This document shows positions 1-13,000 of a stretch of DNA of 34,897 nucleotides, piece after piece. The DNA is from Chloroflexota bacterium (GTDB lineage Bacteria > Chloroflexota > Anaerolineae > CG2-30-64-16): assembly GCA_026389845.1 (NCBI GenBank), contig JAPLHB010000162.1, positions 1 through 34,897 on the forward strand. The letters are read 5' to 3'. A program made the position numbers and the translations under genes. Positions within the stretch are counted from its first letter, which is position 1. Each line of letters starts with the position of its first letter. The notes under the pieces are model-generated. The model made no database searches and had not been told where the DNA came from. It was given only the letters and a program-made list of their open reading frames with translations.

Positions 1-3000
1 CCGGAGGCGCAAGGGTAGTTCTCGTACAGGGTGATTTCGTGTGGATCCCAGCCGCCAGCGAGCGCGGAGGCGGGCACGTGTGCGATGACATCTTCGCTTG
101 CGCCCACAGCCAGCGCCGACACTGTGATCCAGCCGCCGACCGGCTGTGGGTCGTGGCAGTAGCCGATGGCCTGATCCACGTAGACGCCGACCTTAGAGGT
201 TCCGGCCGCGGCTGCAAGGCCGCGGTTGGCGACGCGGATCGTCAGCGTCACCCCTTGCCCCTCGGCCACGCTGGTCGGATCGGCCACCGCGCTCTCGATC
301 GCCAGATCGGGCAGCGGCACGGTGACGGGCACGGTGAGCGGGCCGTAGACGTTGTTGGCCTCGTTCGTCTCGGTGATACCGCACGTGTAATCCACGAACG
401 CATAGACCGGCCAGTCGCTCACGTAGGGGTAGCCGTTCGTCGGGATGACCACGTCGGCCCAGCCGCCGACTGACAGCGGCGGCGCCTGGCCGACATTGTC
501 CCAGTTGGTGTCGCCGCAGCCGGTCGGCTCGCTGCCAGAATAGATCGCCACCTGCGCCGCGGCATTCATGGCGGCCGTGCCCGTGTTGCTGATGCGCACG
601 GTGTAGGTCACAGGCTGGCCCACCAGCAGTTGCGCCGGGTCAGCCTTCAGGCTGGCTATCACCAGGTCGGGGCGCAAGGTCGGCGGCGGGTTGAAGACGA
701 TCGGGCCGAAGATGTTGTTGGCCTCGTCCCGCTCCGTGATCGCGCAGTTGCGGTCCGCAAAGACATAGGCGGTGTGCTCGCCGCCGGTGGGGAAGGCCGC
801 CGTGTCCGTGAAGGTGAAGCTGGCCCCCACCGCCAGCGCCGGCAGCGCGGTCTCGCTGAAGGCTGACGCGCCGCAGGTCGGCTGCTGATCGGTATGGATG
901 CCCACGACCGAGCCGGCGCTCCCCACCGTGCCCTGGTTCTTCACGCGCACGGTGAAGTATACCGTCTGCCCGGCGACCGGGTTGATCGGCTCGGCGATCA
1001 CGCTCTCCACGGCCAAGTCGGGCCGCACGCCCGATGTCAGGGTGATCGTGATGGGACCGTAGCGGTTGTTGGTCTCGTTGCTCTCGGCTGCGACGCAACC
1101 GTAATCCGCGAAGACGTAAGCGGTGTGTTGGAGCGCGCCGGCAAAGAGCTTCGTCACGGTGAAGGTGAAGCTGGCGCCGACATCGAGCAGCGGCGCCGTT
1201 GCGCCCAGATCAGCCAGGTCAAGGTCGCCGCCGCAGCCACCGGGCACGCGGTCGAAGTAGAGGCCGGTGCCGGTGTAGGAGTGGAGCGCGTCCGTGCCCT
1301 GGTTACGCAGCGACACGACGAAGCTCACCGGCTGGCCCTCGATCGGAGCCGGTGGGACGATGGTCACACCCGTCACGACCAAGTCGGGGTACTGCGGCGG
1401 GCCGACCACGATGTTGACCGGGCCGTAGAGGTTGTTGGCCTCGTTGCTCTCAGCCAGGATGCAGCCGTAGTCCAGGAAGACGTTGGCCTGGTGATTGCCC
1501 TGGGTATCAAACGGCGTGGTCAGGGTGAAGACGGTGCTGGCGCCGGTTGCCAGCGGCGGGATCTGCGCCACGCGGTCGCCGACGTCCGCGGGGCCGCCGT
1601 CGCAACCCCGCGGCGTGCGGTCGAGGTAGAGTCCGGCGTAGGTGTAGGATTGGGCGTCGCCCGTACCCTGGTTGCGGATGCGGATGGCGAACTGCGCAGG
1701 TTGGCCCGCGCCCGGCTGCGCCGGCGTGACGGTCACGCTCTCCACCGTCAGGTCGGGCTTCAGCGGCGCGCCGACGGTCAGGTTGACCGGGCCGCCCTGG
1801 TTGTTGCCCTCGTTGAACTCCTCGTAGACGCAGGTGAAGTCCACGAACGCGTAGACCGTGTGGCTGCCCTGCTGCGCCTCGTTGAAGCCGTAGGTGAAGA
1901 CACCCACGTCGGCGGATTCGCCGGGGGCCAGGGTGGGCACCGGGGCGGTGTTGACCCAGCCCTGGTCGCCGCAGAAGGGCACGTGATCGGTGTAGACCGC
2001 TACACTCCAATGGCCGGTGTTCGGGGCTGTGCCGGTGTTGCTGATCCGCACGGTGTAGCTGATCCACTGGCCCGCGGCCGGCTCAGCCGGGGTGGCGATG
2101 ATGCTTTGCACGGCCAGATCGGGCAGGAGCGGCGGGCCAACCTGCACGTTGATCGCCGCGGACTGGTTGTTGGCCTCGCTCGGCTCTTCCAGCAGGCAGC
2201 CATAGTCGGCAAACGCCACGACAGGATGGGTGCCGGTCGTCGTAAAGGGGGCCGACAGGGTGGCGGTGAAGAGTTCACCGATCCCCAGCGGCGGCACGTG
2301 CGCCACGCGGTCCCCGATATCAACGGCGCCGCCGCAGCCGGCCGGCACGCGATCGAAGTAGATACCGGCCCAGGTGTAGGAACCGGCTGCGGCCGTACCG
2401 ATGTTGCGAATGCCCACGGTGTACTGCACGTATTGACGCGCCGACGCCTCGAGCGGATCGGCGGTGAAACTCTCGATCGCCAGATCGGGCAGTCGCGGCT
2501 GCCCGACCACGACGGTCTGCGTGTAGATGTTGTTGGTTTCGACCAACTCCTCGTCAAGGCAGGTGAAATCCACGAATGCGCGCAGGGATTGGGTTCCCGG
2601 CGTCATGAACCGAATCCCCGGCACGACCACATCAGCGGCTTCGCCAGGCGCCAGGGCCGGCACAGAGCCGGTGTTGGCCCAGCCCTGATCGCCGCAGAAG
2701 GGCACGTGATCGGTGTAGACCGCCACGCCTGTGATCGGCGACGCGGCCGTGCCCGTGTTGCTGACGCGCACCGTGGCCGTGATCCACTCCCGCGCGGCCG
2801 GCGCCTCCGGGTCGGTCGTCACGCCCGTCACCATCAAGTCAGGCAACAGCGGCGGGCCGACTTCGATGGAGTTGGTGAAGTCGTTGTTCGCCTTGTCGCT
2901 TTCTTCGAGGATACAGCCGTAGTCCAAGAAGACGTCGTACGTACGCGAGCCCTGGGTGGCGAACGGCGCGGTCAGCGTGAAGACGTAGCTCGCGCCGATC

Positions 3001-6000
3001 GCCAGTGACGGCACCTGCGCCACCCGGTCGCCGATGTCGAGGCTGCCGCAGCCTGCGGGAGTCCGATCGAGATACAGCCCGGCCCAGGTGTAGGAGCGCG
3101 CCTCGGCCGTGCCCTGGTTGCGGATGCGGATGGTGAAGGTGACATACTCCCGCGCGGCCGGCTCGGCCGGGTCCAGCGTCACGCTCTCCACGACCAGGTC
3201 GGGCAGCAGTGGCGGCCCGACGGTGAGCGTCGCGGTATAGACGTTATTGGTTTCGTTCAACTCCTCGGTCAGGCAGGTATGATCTACGAACGCGTAGACC
3301 GAATGGTTCCCCGCATTCGAGAAGCCATAGGTGAAGATGACCACATCGGTGTACGCGCCCGTGGCCAGCAACGGCGCCAGGACCGAATTGGCCCAGGCCG
3401 GGTCACCGCAGCCGGTGGGCACGTGGTCGGTGTAGACCGCCAGGGCAGAGATCGGCGCGGGGCTGGTGCCCGCGTTGCGCACGCGCACCGTGTAGGTGAC
3501 GTATTCCCGCGCGGGCGGCTCGGCCGGATCGGAGGTGATGCTGTCCACCACCAAGTCGGGCAGGAGCGGCGGACCGACCGCGATCGTTGTGCTGTAGACG
3601 TTGTTGGTTTCGTTCAACTCCTCGGTCAGGCAGGTATGATCCACGAACCCGTAGACCGTGTGGTTGCCCTCGGTCGGGAAGCCGTAGGTGAAGACGACCA
3701 CGTCGGTATACGCGCCGGCCGCCAACAGGGGCACCTGGCCGGTGTTGGCCCACGCCGCGTCCCCGCAGCCGGACGGCACGTGATCGGTGTAGACCGCCAG
3801 GCTGCTGACCTGCGTCATCGCGGCCGTGCCCGCGTTGCGCACGCGCACGGTGTAGGTGACGTACTCTCGTGCGGCCGGATCGGCCGGGTCGGGGGTGATG
3901 CTGTCTACCACGAAGTCGGGCAGGAGCGGCGGGCCGACCGTGATCGTGGTCGTGAGGACGTTGTTGGCCTCGTTCTCCTCGACAGTGTTGCACTGGAAAT
4001 CGACGAACGCAGCCACGGCGAGCGGCCCCGTGGTCGTGACCGGCGGGCTGGTCACGATGACGTCGGCGGCCGCGCCCGCGGCCAGCGAGGGCACGGAGCC
4101 CGTGTTGAACCACGCGCTGTCGCCACAGCCGGATACCGTGTGATCGGCGTACAGCGCCACGCCGGTGGCCGGACTAACCGCCTGGCCGGTGTTGCTGATG
4201 CGCACGGTGTAGCTGAACCACTGGCCCGCGGCCGGGCTGGCCGGATTGGCCGCGATGCTCGCCACGACCAGATCGGGCAGCGGCGTTGCCCCGACGGGGA
4301 GGCTGAGATCCAACTCGTTGTTGTACTCGTTCTCCTCCGTGACCGCACAGTTGTAATCCGCATACGCATAGACGAGGTGGTACTCCTCCGTGGCGAAGCC
4401 GGACGTCTGAACGACGAGATCGGTACTCTCGCCGGCCGCCAGTGCCGGAATGGCCTTTGTATTGATCCAGGCCGGATCGCCGCATTGCCGATCCGGGGTG
4501 TGATCAAAGTAGAGGGCCAGCGTTGCGCCCGCGGGGCTGGCCGCCAGGCCCGTGTTGCTGATGCGCACAGTGAACGTGACCGCCTGTCCCACGGTCGGGT
4601 GAACCGGGTTGGGCGTGATGCTTTCCACGGCCAGATCCGGCAGGTGGACGTCGAAGTAGACCGGGCCGTAGTTGTTGTTGCTCTCGCTGATCTCGGCCAA
4701 GGCGCAACCGTAGTCGGTATACGCGCTGATCCGATGTTGCCCGCCGGTGGTAAAGTAGGTGGACCAGGTGACCGTGTAGCTTTCGTTCTTATCCAGACCG
4801 CCCACTACGGATGTCAGATCTCCCGCGTTACCACAGACCGGCGCAGGCAGGTTGCGGTCAACGTAGACGCCCGCCATGGTGGCAACGTTGGAGTCGTCGG
4901 TGCCGATGTTCTTCATCACCATGGTGATCGTCACGGGCTGGTTCACCTGCACGACGGCCGGCTCCACCGTCAGGCTCGTCACGGTCATATCGGGCTGGAT
5001 CACCTGGAAGGTGGTCGGACCGCCGATGTTGTTGGTCTCGTAGCTTTCGGTGATGGCGCAGTCGTAGTCCGCGACCACGTAGACGGTGTGCTCGCCAGGG
5101 GTCGCGAAGGGCCCGAGGTCGGGGTAGGTGTAGCGGATGTCCGACGTCGCGCCCGCCGCTAACGGCGGCCAAGCCAGGATCATGTAGGGTGTCTGGTTGC
5201 ACGCTCCCGTCGGCACCGTGTCCACGTAGAGGCCCGCGTAGATGTTGCCGGAAGTCGCGGCCGTGCCCTGATTTCTCAGCCGCACGTTGATGCGCACCGT
5301 GCCCTGGTTGACCCGCACGATCGCCGGGACGGCCTCGATGCTGTAGACCACCAGGTCAGGCTTGGGGATGGCCGTCGCGGTGGACGTCGCCGTGGGCGTT
5401 GGTGTGTTCGTCGGCGTGTTGGTCACGGTCGGCGTTGGCGTGACGGTCGGCGTATTCGTCGCGGTGGGTGTGTTAGTCGGCGTCGGCGTATTCGTCGGCG
5501 TCGGCGTGACGGTCGGCGTAGACGAAGCAGTCGGCGTCTGGGTCGGTGTCGGCGTCGCGCCGCTGACGGTGACGTACACCGGGCCGAGGTTATTGTTGGT
5601 CTCGTCCGATTCCCTGGTCCAATCCTGCTGATCCACGCGGGCATAGAGTGCGTGCTGGCCTGAGAGATCCCAGCCCGCGTGCTGGAACGTCAGCGCCGCC
5701 GATTCGCCCGGATCCAGGGAGGTGGTGCTGCCCTGATCGCTCCAGCACCCGTCGCCCGCAGGAGACTGACCAGCGCGGGCATGGGCTGGCGGCGTGTACG
5801 GGCATTCGCCGATGTAGGTATAGAAGGCAGCCTCCATACCCCCGGCCGGCGCTTCACCCTGGTTCTTGATCGTCACGATGATATCGAGCGGCTCATTGGG
5901 ACCGGGCTGGACAGGGTCGGTGACGATGCTCTCCACGATCAGGTCGGGCAGAGCTTCGTGGACGGTGACGTTCAGCGGCCCGGCCTTGTTATTCGTCTCG

Positions 6001-7060
6001 TCGGCCTCAGTGAAAGCACACTGCGCATCCGCGAGGGCATAGTACGGGTGCGTGCCCGCGTTGCCGAAACCGTCGGTATGGATGGTGACCGTCGTCGAGG
6101 CGCCGGCCGCCAACTCGCTGACGACCCCATCGGGCCATCGGTAAGTCCAATCGTCACATCCTGTCGGGTCGTGATCGCTGAAGACCGCGACCGCAGAGCC
6201 AGGCGCGCCGCCGAGTCCCTGATTGCGCACCGTCACGATCACATCGACCGGCACCCCCGTCGCGGGCGCGGCAGGCGACGCGGTGAGCTGCTTCACCACC
6301 AGGTCGGGGTAGGCCGGCGCGCCGGCCACGTCGAAACTGACCGGGCCGGTGATATTGTTGCCCTCATTCGTCTCGCTGATCTGGCAACCGTTGTCGGCCT
6401 GGGCGTAGACTTGGTGCGTCCCCGTGTCGGGGAAGCCGAGCGCGTGGACCAGCGTCAAGGTCTGCGAAGCGCCCGCGGCTAGCGCGTTGATCGTCGCGCT
6501 GAGATCACCGCCAGCGTCGCAGTCGGCTGGTGCCGTGTCCAGGTAAGCGCCGACGTCGAATGCATCGAATGCCATCACATCATCAACGCCCTGGTTCGTC
6601 ACCGTGACGACCACGGTGAAGGTCTGGTTGGGCCGCGGGGAGGCCGGTTCGACGGCCAGTCCGTTCACGATCAGGTCGGGGCTGTAGGGCGCGCCGGCCA
6701 CGTCGAAGCCAACCGGCCCGGCGATGTTGTTCGTTTCGTCGGTCTCACCGATCTCGCATCCACTGTCGGCCTGGGCGTAGACTGCGTGCGCGCCCGTCGC
6801 GCCGAACCCGCTGTGCGTGCGCGTGAAGGTATGGGTGGCATTGGGGGCCAGCGAGCCAATCTCGATGGACGCCCAACTGCCCGCGCCCGCGTCGCACGCC
6901 GATGGCGCGGATGCCGGATCCAGGTAGGCATGGACGAAGAAGTGCCCGGCCGCCTGGCCCGCGTTGCGCACGGTCACGGCCACAGCGAACGGCTGGTTGG
7001 GTTTCGGCGACGCCGGCGTGACGGTGACGCTGTCTATGAGGAGGTCGGCGGCCGCAGCAG
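1..7060 (-). repeat. CARDB tandem repeat array (18 complete units plus one partial)
   Basis: About nineteen units of roughly 115-125 residues follow one another. Each opens with PDL(V/A)(V)xS(I/V)...P, continues with (F/Y)TVR(I/V)xNxGTA, and ends with NE(T/A)NN. CARDB is an Ig-like beta-sandwich found in bacterial and archaeal surface proteins. Many units carry one Cys in a CGD/CDxG motif and a second Cys just before the acidic NExNN end, which suggests one disulfide per domain outside the cell. Approximate unit boundaries on the window: 7060, 6690, 6315, 5950, (linker), 5360, 4995, 4645, 4280, 3925, 3565, 3205, 2845, 2490, 2125, 1765, 1395, 1025, 680, 318. The units around 3205-3925 are the most alike at DNA level. 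The array continues past the left edge. Confidence 0.9.
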
Positions 7061-10000
7061 GGATCATCGGCCCACGTAGGAAGATGTCGGATTGGTCGTT
7101 CGTGTCGTCGGCGACCAGATTGGCCGCGTCCGACTCGAAGACCACGTAGGCCCCATCGGCCGAAAGCGCGCGGCCGAAGTTGGTGTAGGAATTGCCTTGT
7201 CCCTCCGCGCCATTTAGTGCGACCGAGACGCGCTCGATCGCACCGCTCTGCCGGTCGTAGACGAAAACGTCAGTAGAGTCGCCGGAATCGCCCACCACCA
7301 GGTTGGTCGCGTCCGACTGGAATGCCACGAAACGGCCATCGGCGGAGATGGAAGGCCACTCGGAGTCGAAGTTCCCCTGCCCGTTCGGCCCGACCACGCG
7401 GAAGGTGACGCCGGTCTGCCGGTCGTGCAAAAAGATGTCGCGCACATCATTGGTGTCGTCGCTTACCAGGTTGGTCGCGGCGGAGTCGAAAGCCACCCAG
7501 CGGCCATCGGCCGAGACGGCCGCGTGATATGAAGCATCGTCAGCTTCAGTACCGTCGGTGCTGACCGAGACGCGCTCGGTCACGCCGATCTGGGTGTCGT
7601 AGACAAAGATGTCGCGCAAGCCATTGGCGTCGTCCGCCGCCAGGTTGGTCGCCTCCGACTCAAAGGCCACGTAGCGGCCGTCCGGGGTGATCGCCGCCAA
7701 GCCGGAATAGGCATCCCCTTCAACACCGCCAGGCCCCACCGAGATCAGCGTGGTGGTCATGGCCTGCCGGTCGCGCAGGAAGACGTGCCCCCAGGCGTTG
7801 GTGCCGCCAGCCACCAGGTTGGTGGCGGTGGACGCGAAGACCACGTAGCGACCGTCGGTCGAGATTGCGGCCTGAGAGGAGTCGGACCAACTGTTGGCCT
7901 CGCTCTCATCCGCCGCAACCGAGACGCGCTCAGTGGTATGGGTCTGCCGATCGTGGACGAAGACGTCCTCGGCATTGTTCGTGTCACCGGCCACCAGGTT
8001 GGCGGCGTAAGACCAGAAGACCACGTAGCGACCGTCACTCGAAAGCGCCGGGCCATAGGAGCCGCCGTCCCCCGCCGAGCCGTCCGAAGCGACCGAGACC
8101 CGCTCGGTAGTACCGGACACCGTGTCGCGGACGAAGACATCGGGGACCGAGTTCGTATCGCCGCTCACCAGGTTGTCGGCGTCGGACCAGAAGGCCACGT
8201 AGCGGCCATCGGCCGAGACCGCCGCGGTACTGGATACGTAGTTGCCCTGCGTGCCATCCGAGGCGAGAGAGACGCGGGTGGTGGAGACGGCCGCGGGAGC
8301 GGTGAGCCGGACCGGCCACATCTTCGGCAGCTCTGGCCGGTCTCCGACCGAGCCTGCACGCACGGTCTGGAGACCGGCGTCAGCAATGGGCGTTTGCTTC
8401 GGGCCTGCGTCCTCTCGCGATGACTGGATCGGCGCGGGCAACGGCTTGCCGCCGTTTCCGCCTGGAGTCGAGCCTTCAAGCGGATTACCGGCTGAAGCCT
8501 CTACTCCAGTTCGCGCGCCCGTCGCGCTCATCCCCAATGCCGTCAGCGGATAGCCGGCGAGGGCGATGCCGCGGGCAGAGGTGATCGCGGCCACGCTGCT
8601 GATGAGCGTCGGGCTGGCCGGGTTGGAGACATCCACGATCTGCACGCCGGCCGCGCCGTCGGCCACGTAGGCCAACGTGCCCGTGACGGCCACGCCCTGG
8701 GCCAGGCCGGACGTGTCGTACGCGCCGACCTCGTTCTGCGTGACGAAGCCCGGCAGGGTGCAATCGGCGCTCAGGCCGAAAAGCCGCTCCTGCTCGCCGA
8801 AGATCGGCCGATACCAGGAGGCGTCGAAGAACTGCCGGCCCGTCACCACGCCCGCGCCGCACGGCGAGTTGAAGCTGGTCTCGGTCAGGTTGAAGTCCTG
8901 GCCGGTCGTGGTATAGCGGATCGAACCGCTGCTCAACAGCGTGCGAGTCAACGCCAGGCGGGGGGCTGTGGTGTCCACGCCGCCCTCCCAGACGCCCACG
9001 CTGGCGGGGCCGGCGTGCCCGGCCGCATCCTGCCCGCGCAGGTCGAGCCGGTACGCGCCCTCCAGCCCCGCTGGCACGTCAGCGGTCCAGGCCGTCACAG
9101 CCGCGCCCGTGCCGCCCGCGGCCAGGGTCGCCGGCTGGAAGCCGCCGGCCGCCAGCGCTTGGATTTCCAGCGCGGAAAGCGTCCGCGCCCACAGGCGCAC
9201 GTCATCGAGCTGGCCCTTGAAGTAGCGAGATGCGTCGCGGCCGACGTCGAACTGCTGCGCCGGCGCGGGCGACTTGCCCGCCAGCGTGGCGGTCTCGTAG
9301 GCTGCCGCGCCGTTGACGTAGATCCGATAGGTGGTCCCGTCGAAGGTCGCGGCCACGTGATTCCACGCATTCTCGGTCAACACCGCGCCGGTGGTGAAGC
9401 TGTAGTAGCTGCCCCCGTCGCCGAAGCCGGCCTGGAGCTGCGTCCGGTTGACCACCTGGAGGAAGGGGTACTCGCTGGCCTGGCTGCTGTAGGCCGCGCC
9501 GCTGAAGATGGGGAGTAGACCTGACGGGTCTGCGAGACCCGTCAGGTCTGGATAAACCCACGCGGCCTCGGTGAAGCGGCCCGCGCTCAGATCCAGCCTG
9601 CGCTCGGCCGCGATGGAGACGTAGTCGTTGATCCCGTCCAGCGCCAGCGCCTGGTCGCCGACCTGGCCGGCCGCGGCGTGCCCGATCGCGTCGCCGGTGT
9701 GGAGCGTCCCGTCGTGCCCCGCGCCCGACCCGTCGGTCAGCGTCGCACCCTCGCGCAGAGCCTGCCCTGAGCCTGCCGAAGGGGTTTCGTCCTCGAAGCC
9801 GAGCGCCAGGAGCGGCCCGCTGCCGCGATAGAGCGCGGCCACTTCCGCAGCCGACAGGCCGCGGTTGAAGAGGCGGAAGTCGTTGAGCCAGCCCTTGAAC
9901 GGCTTGTAGAGGCTGCTCACGCCGGCCCGCCGGTTGGAGCCGAGCCAGAAGGCGGTGCCGGTGTCAATGCGGTTCAGGTCATCGGTCATCGAGCCATATC

Positions 10001-13000
10001 CGGTCACGACGCCGTCAATGTACACCGTGACGAACCCGCCAGCCTCGCGCACCAACGCCAGGTAATGCCAGGCGCTGGGGCCGATCAGCCCCGCGTCCGC
10101 GATGATCGGCGTCGGCGTCGGGGCGGTGTCTAGCTTTAGGGTCACCATCAAGTGGTTGTTGATGTCCAGCCGGAGCGAGAGGTCATCCCCCGCGTCGTTG
10201 CTCCAGTGGAGCAAATCCTTGTACGCGTTGGCGCCGTTGAGCTTGACCCACAGCGCCAGGGCGAACGGTCCGGTCCCGAAGTCGAAATCGGCCGAATCGG
10301 GAATTTGCACACCGTCGTCCACGCCGTCGAAGTAGGGTGCGGCGCCGCCGTGGCCGGACTGGCCGGTCGTGGGGCAGCGGCCGGCGGGGCAGGAGCCATC
10401 ATGGCCGAGGCCAGAGCGATCGCGGAAGGTCAGGATGCCGTTGGCGTCCGCCGTGTCGTTCAGCGGCAGGTAGACGATCTGGCCGGCCAACGTTTCGTTG
10501 AAGAAGGGCGATCCTGGCAGGGTGGCGATAAAGGCGGTTTCGGCCGTGCTGATGCCCGCGATGGCCGTATCGGTCGCGCAGGCCGGCGAGTCCGCGGTGA
10601 AGGAGGCGCCGCCCGCGCCGGCCGCCCAACTCGCGATCTGGCTGCCGCAGACGGCCACCGAGCCGCCGGCTCCGCCGGTCACGCTCACCTGGCAGGCCGC
10701 GGTGTGATGCGTCGTGCCATCCCAGGTGAGGGTCCGGGTGGGGGTGATGAACGTGCCTGCGGCGACGGCGAGGAGGGTCACCGCGTTGCAGCGGATCGTC
10801 ACGCCCACCTGGTCGCCGAGGCCGTCCGGTGTCGTCCAGGTCACAGCAAGCGGGACCGGACGCTCGGTGGCGTCGCCGGCCAGGGTCGTCGTGCCGCTGA
10901 TCGTTGTCGTGCCGCCAGGCAGGCTCGCCCGATCGAGATGCGGCGCGGGAGCGATGGCGTCCACGTCAATGCTCCGCTCCAGCGTGGCCGAGTGGTTGGC
11001 GATCTCGTCGTCGGCCAGGCCGGGCAGCCGGGCCACCTGGTCCGCAGCCTCGACCTTCAGCGTGTAACGGCCGCTCGGGTTGGCCTCGGTCAGCACGTAG
11101 TCCACCGACCAGGCGCTCCCCGCCAGCGCTGCGACCTGTGTGCCCAGGCCCGCGATGCCGCCGGAGGCGTCGAGCAGCGTCACCTGCACGCTGTCGGCCA
11201 CGACGCCGCTGCCGGCCGAGCCATCGCTCAGCGTCGGGTCGCTGACCGTGCCAGCCAGGGGGAGGATCCAGGCGTTGGATCGGGTGGGGTGGGGCGCGGC
11301 ATCCACGCGCGTCCCGGCGGCCGGGCCGGTGATCGTCGGCGCGTGGCCGTCCACGTAGACGGTGACGCTGGCCGATTCGGCGCGGTTGTCCACATTGTCG
11401 CTGGCGCGGGCCTGGAGAAGGTAGCGGCCTTCGCCAGACGGAGTGAAGTAGGGGCACCAGGCGCCATCGCCCGTTCCCTGGCAGCGGTCAACATCTGCCC
11501 AGCCGCCAGGAGCGCAGCTCCCCGTGCTCTTGCAACTTCCCAACTCCACCTGGGCCACGCCGGAGGTGGCATCCGCGGCCGTCGCCAGCAGCATCATGCC
11601 GCTGGCTGGCAGGTAAGTGGCCGGGGCATGCAGCTCGGTCGTGGGGTCGTTCGCATCCACGGTAATATTGGTGCTCCGCCGCTCCTCGACCCAGCCGAAC
11701 TGATACCGGTAGAGAGCGCTGACCTCGGCTGACGACAACGCCTGGCTGTAGAGGGTTACTTCGTCCAGGCGGCCGACGAACGCGTTGCTGCGATCGAAAT
11801 TGCCGCCGCCGTAGTTCACGCTGAACCCACCGACGTGCAGCGGGAAGTCGGTGATCTGGCACGCCTCCATCGGATCCGGCCCCCAGCCGATGTCGCTCGT
11901 CAGCCAATGCGCCTGCTCCGCGCCGTTGACATAAAGGGACAGCCGATAGCCGTCAAAGGTCGCCATCACGTGATTCCAGTGATCCTTCATGAGCGCCACG
12001 GCGCTGGTGGCCTGTGCAGTGGTGGCGGAGCAGAAGGGACTGAACTCGGCGACCGGGGTCAGGCCATCCGGAGCGATGTAGAGCCGGTAGTTGATGAGGT
12101 CGGGCTGTGGGCCGAGCAGACCGCCGCTCTTGTACGTGCTATGCACCACCAGTTCCTGCGCCACGCCGGCGCGGGTCGCGGCCGGCAGCACCCACGCGCC
12201 CACGGTGAAGGTGTCAGGGTGCAGCGTGGCGCTGTCGGGGACGGTGATCTCGTCGTTGCTGCCGTCGAATTGGGCCGCCAGCCCCATCTTGCCCTGCACC
12301 CCCTCGCCGGTCAGCGGACAGGAATCGGCGACGCACGTGCCGTGATTCGCGTTGTTCGTGTTGTCGCTGAACTGCGTCGCGCCCTGGGCCTCATCGAGTC
12401 GCAGCTCCAGCACGGGTGCCTCGTTGTAGAGGTCGGCGACCTCGCTGGCGGTCAGCCCGCGGCCGAAGATATAGACGTCGTCAATGCGTCCGCCGAAGAA
12501 GTGCATGTTCTTCGACGAGCGGCTGCCGATCGCCGTGTTGCCCGTGCACTGGTGGAGCGCACCGGGCGCATCCGCGCTGGCGACCTCCTGGCCGTTGCGG
12601 TAGAGACGGAGCTTCTGTCCGTCGAAGACGCCGGCCAGATGGACCCAGGTGTTCAGCGGGATCGTCTCGGTAAACTGGACGGTCTTCCACGCGCCGACGC
12701 CGGCGTTGTCAATTCGGGCGATGAATTCGGGGTAGTGATTGGCGCCGCTCTCGTTGAGTGCCAGGACGAAGCCGCAGGTCTGGTCTTCCTTGTAGGAGAC
12801 GATGGTCTCTCGCGCGGCTTTATCCTCGGTGCGGTAAACCCAGGCTGCCATCGTGGTATTGGTGAAGTCGCCGAAGTCGGGCAGCTCGATGCGGTCACTC
12901 TCCGCCGTCTTGAACGCGGCGGCCTGGCTCATGCGGCCGGTGATGCCGGTCACGGGGCACGCCGCGGCCGTGCAGGAGCCGTTGCGCGCGTTGGCGCTGG

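Larger units (their letters stand above)
9140..10485 (-). repeat. LamG modules 5 and 6 of the giant protein
   Basis: Two concanavalin-like LamG jellyroll modules. Each begins with a 'LPL(N/G)' or 'LALGFED' strand, contains LDG.(N/D)D.(V/I), a W(H/N)(Y/H)(L/V)A strand and (V/I)YI(D/N)G, and ends with a (D)(D/F)(V/R)L(F/W)...LSA.E(V/I).AL motif. The family binds sugars or protein ligands, often with calcium. Module 6 contains two DNA repeats inserted in frame (9517-9549 and 9759-9788). An Ig-like spacer separates this pair from modules 1-4. Confidence 0.85.

Noticed and set aside
894..3008. Plus-strand open frame of 704 codons, and similar ones at 3279-5162 and 11835-14039
   Set aside because: They are antisense to the giant gene, whose minus-strand frame encodes clear CARDB and LamG domains. 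Their products are Arg/Gly/Ala/Val-rich with no domain, as expected for shadows of a GC-rich gene.
1..7060. CRISPR-like regular repeats
   Set aside because: The ~360-nt period is in frame and encodes CARDB domains; there are no short identical repeats with unique spacers anywhere in the window.
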